Program-made: the position numbers and the translations under genes | Part shown: one piece after another, positions 5,038 to 7,433 of the stretch | Layout: each line of letters opens with the position of its first letter | Numbering within the stretch: position 1 is the stretch's first letter | Notes under the pieces: model-generated | The model's input: only the letters and a program-made list of their open reading frames with translations | Told to the model about the DNA's origin: nothing | Database searches by the model: none | Source: Chloroflexota bacterium | GTDB taxonomy: Bacteria; Chloroflexota; Dehalococcoidia; SM23-28-2; RBG-16-64-32 | Assembly (NCBI GenBank): GCA_022564695.1 | Contig: JADFKX010000101.1 | Location: 1 to 7,433 of the forward strand | Length of the DNA: 7,433 nt | Direction of reading: 5' to 3'

Positions 5038-6762
5038 ATGCGATATCTAAGATACGCTCTACTGGGGTTGGCAGTCTGTATGCTGACAGCCTTGGCCGTC
5101 AAGTTCGGCGGCGATGACCGGGCTCGGGCCAACGATCAACGGGTTGGCCAAGAGGTGCTGGACGCACTTGAGAGCGAAGAAGATGTCCCGGTTATGATAG
5201 CGCTTGCTGAGCCTCCTTCGCTGCAAGCCAAACGCCTATCGTTAGAGACCCTGCGGGCGGAGATCTTTCCGATCCAGCAGGGTGTTCTATCTCCGTTAGG
5301 TCCTTCTGATTTCGAGTTGAGGATTCGTTATGAGGCTGTGCCTGCATTGGCCGGTCAGTTGACGGCGGCTGGCCTAAGCAAGCTATTAGCCAATCCAAGC
5401 GTGGTGAGGATCGATCTTGATGTTGGAGGCGCCGGCGCATTAGCGCAGAGTGTGACTGTGATCGATGCTGATGTCTGGCATGGGTTGGGGATCACAGGCG
5501 AAGGTGTCGTCGTTGCAGTACTCGATACTGGACTGGATACCGATCACGATGATCTCGCCGACGACCTGATCCATCAAGAATGCTTCCTTGACTTTGACGG
5601 AACCATAAACGGAATCGGTCGTTGTGCCAATGGCAGCGACAGACAGTCGGGGGCACCGGCGGCGGAAAGCGGGCTCAACCATGGCGTCATGACGACGGGC
5701 ATAATCACTTCACGAGGGGTTGTAAGTTCTGTCGGCGTGGCGCCGGACGCTCAGATCGTATCGATCAAGGTCTTGGACGACACGCCGCCAGCGGGCACTT
5801 TCCTCCTCTTCTCAGAGATCGTGGCGGCGCTGGACTTCATCATAAATAACCGGCCCGACGTTGACGTTATCAATATGAGTCTTGGGACGTTCGCTCTATT
5901 CGCTGGAGACTGCGATAACGATACGGCAAACAACATGGCAGGTGCAGCCGCCATCAACACGCTGCGGGCCAACGGAGTGATCACCTTTGCCTCTTCGGAC
6001 AATGACGGATCAGGAACCATGATGAGCTCTCCAGCCTGCATCAGCAGCGTGGTGTCAGTGGGCGCCACAGACAATGCCGATAATGTAGCACCCTTCACAA
6101 ACAGTAACGGCTCCCTTGATCTAATGGCGCCGGGAGTCTTTATAACTTCTACGGGTTTAGGCAATGGAGCAGTTGCTGGTTCCGGGACGAGCTTTGCCAG
6201 TCCTCACGCCGCTGGATGTGCTGCCTTGCTAATTCAGGCGGGGGTAGCTGTCACGCCGGATCAGATCGAAACGCGGTTGGAAACTTCCCCGGTTGTGGTT
6301 ACTGACCCCACAAACGGCTTGCAATTCCCAAGGATCGATTGTTTTCAGCCAACCGATCAGTTCGACAGCGACGGCGACACTGTCCTCGACATCAACGACA
6401 ACTGCCCGTCCTGGCCCAACCCCCTCCAGAACCCGCCGCCGTGGACGGTCACGCTTGATGGCAGCGACCCCGACTGCGACGGGTTCGCGACGGCGGACGA
6501 GAACTTCATGGGCACGCTGCCGCAGGTCGCCTGTGCCGCCAACAACGTCGCCAACGACGAGGGGCTTCCCGACGCCTGGCCGTTCGACTTTAACGATAAC
6601 CAGCGTGCGGACCTTGCGGACGTGCTGGGGTACATTCCGGTGTTCAACAGCTTTTTCCCCATCGCGCCCTACGACCCGCGCTGGGACCTGGACGCGAGCG
6701 GCGGCATCACGCTGGGGGACGTGCTTAGCTACATCCCGGTGTTCAACCTGACGTGCACGTAG
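5038..6762 (+). CDS. Secreted subtilisin-like serine protease (S8) with dockerin-like C-terminus (array gene 4)
   Basis: The protein has 574 residues. A signal peptide covers about 1-31 (MRYLRYALLGLAVCMLTALA, cleavage near ARA-N). Residues about 36-130 look like an I9-type propeptide that chaperones and inhibits the zymogen; they end in SVVRIDLD. The S8 catalytic domain follows with Asp163 in VLDTG, His215 in NHGVMTTG (a variant of the usual HGTHVAG), the oxyanion Asn322 in DNDG, and Ser385 in GTSFASPHAAG. The triad is complete, so an active extracellular endopeptidase is expected. A short TSP3-like acidic link (DSDGDTVLDINDNCP) and DPDCDGF lead to the dockerin-like tail, with EF-hand loops D517-D528 and D550-D561 and bracketing Cys499 and Cys573. 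The protease part uses more A/T-ending codons than the tail, which suggests a module of different origin. The Shine-Dalgarno and signal peptide fix the start. Confidence 0.95.
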   Translation: MRYLRYALLGLAVCMLTALAVKFGGDDRARANDQRVGQEVLDALESEEDVPVMIALAEPPSLQAKRLSLETLRAEIFPIQQGVLSPLGPSDFELRIRYEAVPALAGQLTAAGLSKLLANPSVVRIDLDVGGAGALAQSVTVIDADVWHGLGITGEGVVVAVLDTGLDTDHDDLADDLIHQECFLDFDGTINGIGRCANGSDRQSGAPAAESGLNHGVMTTGIITSRGVVSSVGVAPDAQIVSIKVLDDTPPAGTFLLFSEIVAALDFIINNRPDVDVINMSLGTFALFAGDCDNDTANNMAGAAAINTLRANGVITFASSDNDGSGTMMSSPACISSVVSVGATDNADNVAPFTNSNGSLDLMAPGVFITSTGLGNGAVAGSGTSFASPHAAGCAALLIQAGVAVTPDQIETRLETSPVVVTDPTNGLQFPRIDCFQPTDQFDSDGDTVLDINDNCPSWPNPLQNPPPWTVTLDGSDPDCDGFATADENFMGTLPQVACAANNVANDEGLPDAWPFDFNDNQRADLADVLGYIPVFNSFFPIAPYDPRWDLDASGGITLGDVLSYIPVFNLTCT

Positions 6763-6789
6763 AGGCGGCAGGGGGCGCGGCACAGACGG

Positions 6790-6807
6790 GCACAGCGAAA
6801 GCTGTGC
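6790..6807 (+). promoter_or_regulatory. GAAA-capped hairpin next to a -35 box
   Basis: GCACAGC (6790-6796), loop GAAA, GCTGTGC (6801-6807): a perfect 7-bp stem ending 4 bases before the -35. It lies 28 bases after the stop at 6762. Three A residues follow, so there is no T-tract on this strand. It could act as mRNA end protection for the protease gene or as a protein-binding site. Confidence 0.5.
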
Positions 6808-6811
6808 AAAC

Positions 6812-6839
6812 TTGACGGGGTACCGCGCGGGCGTATAAT
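6812..6839 (+). promoter_or_regulatory. Array promoter, copy 4
   Basis: TTGACG (6812-6817), 16-bp spacer, consensus TATAAT (6834-6839). This is the best -10 of the four. It faces the oxidase-like gene and would give a leader of about 150 nt to ATG 7000. Confidence 0.82.
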
Positions 6840-6999
6840 TGGGGCAATTGGAGCGGGTCACACTTGGGGGTGCGGATCCACGAGATACCCACGATCTACA
6901 ATTATCAGACGTGCCAGCGGGCGGTACTCCTCCCGCTACCTCACCGCGAACAGCGGCATGGGATCGGGATCCCCGAAGGCTCCGGCTCGTGAGTCTGTG
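6840..6999 (+). other. Leader between promoter copy 4 and the oxidase-like gene
   Basis: About 160 bp with no gene of its own. It contains a weak stem AGCGGG (6916-6921) with CCCGCT (6932-6937). An in-frame alternative ATG at 6958 would add 14 residues to the downstream gene. No clear Shine-Dalgarno precedes either start. The frame of the downstream gene is open through the whole leader, so the start is uncertain. Confidence 0.45.
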
Positions 7000-7433
7000 A
7001 TGCGTCGAGCCTGGCAGGGAAGCGCCCCAGATGGCCGGGGCTGGCGGATTGGTCAAATCGCACTGGTGGCGGTCGTTGTGCTGGCCTTTGTGTTGCTCGG
7101 TGGAGAGAGGCCTCAAGGTGCGGCCGCGCTAGACTCTTCCACTATGGGCGAATGGTCAGCGCCGATGCCTTGGCCATTGGCCGGCATCCATGCGGCGCTT
7201 CTGCCCACGGGTAAAGTCCTACATTTCTCGTATCCGCTCGACGGGCCGGGAACCGAGGCATGGCTATGGGATCCGCAAACGGCGACGCTGAAGGAGGTGC
7301 CTATCGACAGAAACCTCTTCTGTGGCAGCCATACGTTCCTCCCAGATGGCAGGCTGTTGGTTGTCGGCGGCACTAATCCGGCACCTGGAAGCAGTAGCAA
7401 TGGGCTCAAAGACGTGCACACTTTCGATCCGTC
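7000..7433 (+). CDS. Galactose-oxidase/glyoxal-oxidase-like secreted protein, 5' part (array gene 5, runs off window)
   Basis: The frame from ATG 7000 stays open to the window end (144 whole codons). Residues 17-35 are strongly hydrophobic (IGQIALVAVVVLAFVLLGG) behind an Arg-containing N-region, fitting a signal peptide or membrane anchor. From residue 50 the sequence GEWSAPMP, GIHAALLPTGKVLHF, AWLWDP and LFCGSHTFLPDGRLLVVGG follows the first Kelch-like blades of the galactose oxidase family. These are secreted mononuclear-copper radical enzymes that oxidise primary alcohols or aldehydes to give hydrogen peroxide. Cys108 in LFCGS sits where the family's cross-linked cysteine (Cys228 in galactose oxidase) is expected. 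The partner Tyr and the copper ligands lie beyond the window. By analogy with its neighbours it may end in the same dockerin-like tail, but this cannot be seen. ATG 6958 is an alternative start. Confidence 0.85.
   Translation, partial: MRRAWQGSAPDGRGWRIGQIALVAVVVLAFVLLGGERPQGAAALDSSTMGEWSAPMPWPLAGIHAALLPTGKVLHFSYPLDGPGTEAWLWDPQTATLKEVPIDRNLFCGSHTFLPDGRLLVVGGTNPAPGSSSNGLKDVHTFDP

Larger units (their letters stand above)
6559..6839 (+). repeat. Composite repeat, copy 4: dockerin-like 3' end plus shortened promoter cassette
   Basis: Coding part 6559-6762 and intergenic part 6763-6839. The cassette is shorter than the others: the operator palindrome and the segment around it are missing, and homology ends soon after the -10. 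A GNRA-capped hairpin stands where the deletion joins. Confidence 0.8.

Noticed and set aside
6790..6807. Intrinsic terminator of the protease gene
   Set aside because: The perfect 7-bp hairpin is followed by AAA and not by T residues on this strand, so it is not called a rho-independent terminator.
2482..6839. Intergenic repeats as a CRISPR array or integron attC sites
   Set aside because: The units are about 80-170 bp, contain promoters and separate genes over 600 bp long. There are no short regular spacers and no attC-like R'/L' core sites. Each cargo has its own promoter, unlike integron cassettes.
6229..7116. 295-residue open frame on the minus strand
   Set aside because: It runs antisense to the protease tail, the promoter cassette and the start of the oxidase-like gene. 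It has no motif or start signals, and the sense frames have clear families.

Overview
The window looks like a piece of a GC-rich, uncultivated bacterial chromosome, most likely Chloroflexota and plausibly Dehalococcoidia. This is an inference. It rests on an ftsZ gene followed by an nrdR-type zinc ribbon, on an S74-type chaperone tail with a C-terminal membrane helix, and on secreted proteins that end in a TSP3-like plus dockerin-like tail, a style I associate with that phylum. No rRNA, tRNA, CRISPR or transposase was seen.

Layout. Bases 1-764 are the 3' part of ftsZ. A 452-bp non-coding stretch follows (765-1216) with three stem-loops, the last a convincing intrinsic terminator, then a candidate promoter and a REP-like palindrome. 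Bases 1217-1843 encode an odd chimera: the NrdR zinc ribbon without its ATP-cone, joined in frame to an S74 intramolecular-chaperone domain and a membrane helix. The next gene starts inside its stop codon (ATGA overlap).

From 1840 to 6762 there are four consecutive same-strand genes with different N-terminal modules: a short GSGGG/GYWG module (1840-2481), a related module with TSP3-like acidic repeats (2638-3372), a seven-repeat YVTN beta-propeller (3545-4882) and a subtilisin-like S8 protease (5038-6762). All four end in nearly the same roughly 68-residue domain with two EF-hand loops, each followed by a helix containing IPVFN, in the manner of a type I dockerin. After each gene comes a related intergenic cassette holding stem-loops and a sigma70-like promoter with a constant 16-bp spacer. 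In three of the four cassettes a GGCGYGCC palindrome lies exactly 16 bp upstream of the -35 box. A fifth gene (7000 to the window end) begins a galactose-oxidase/glyoxal-oxidase-like protein, with a membrane or signal segment and the Cys expected at the copper-radical site.

Interpretation. The region reads as an accessory array of exported proteins that share a C-terminal Ca-binding tail and a duplicated promoter cassette, with the functional modules swapped between the constant ends. The tail could attach the proteins to a cohesin-like scaffold or to the cell surface, but no partner is visible here. The array abuts, and apparently interrupts, the ftsZ-nrdR neighbourhood. The second gene looks impaired: it has no signal peptide, and its best start codon is one base out of frame across a G8 run.
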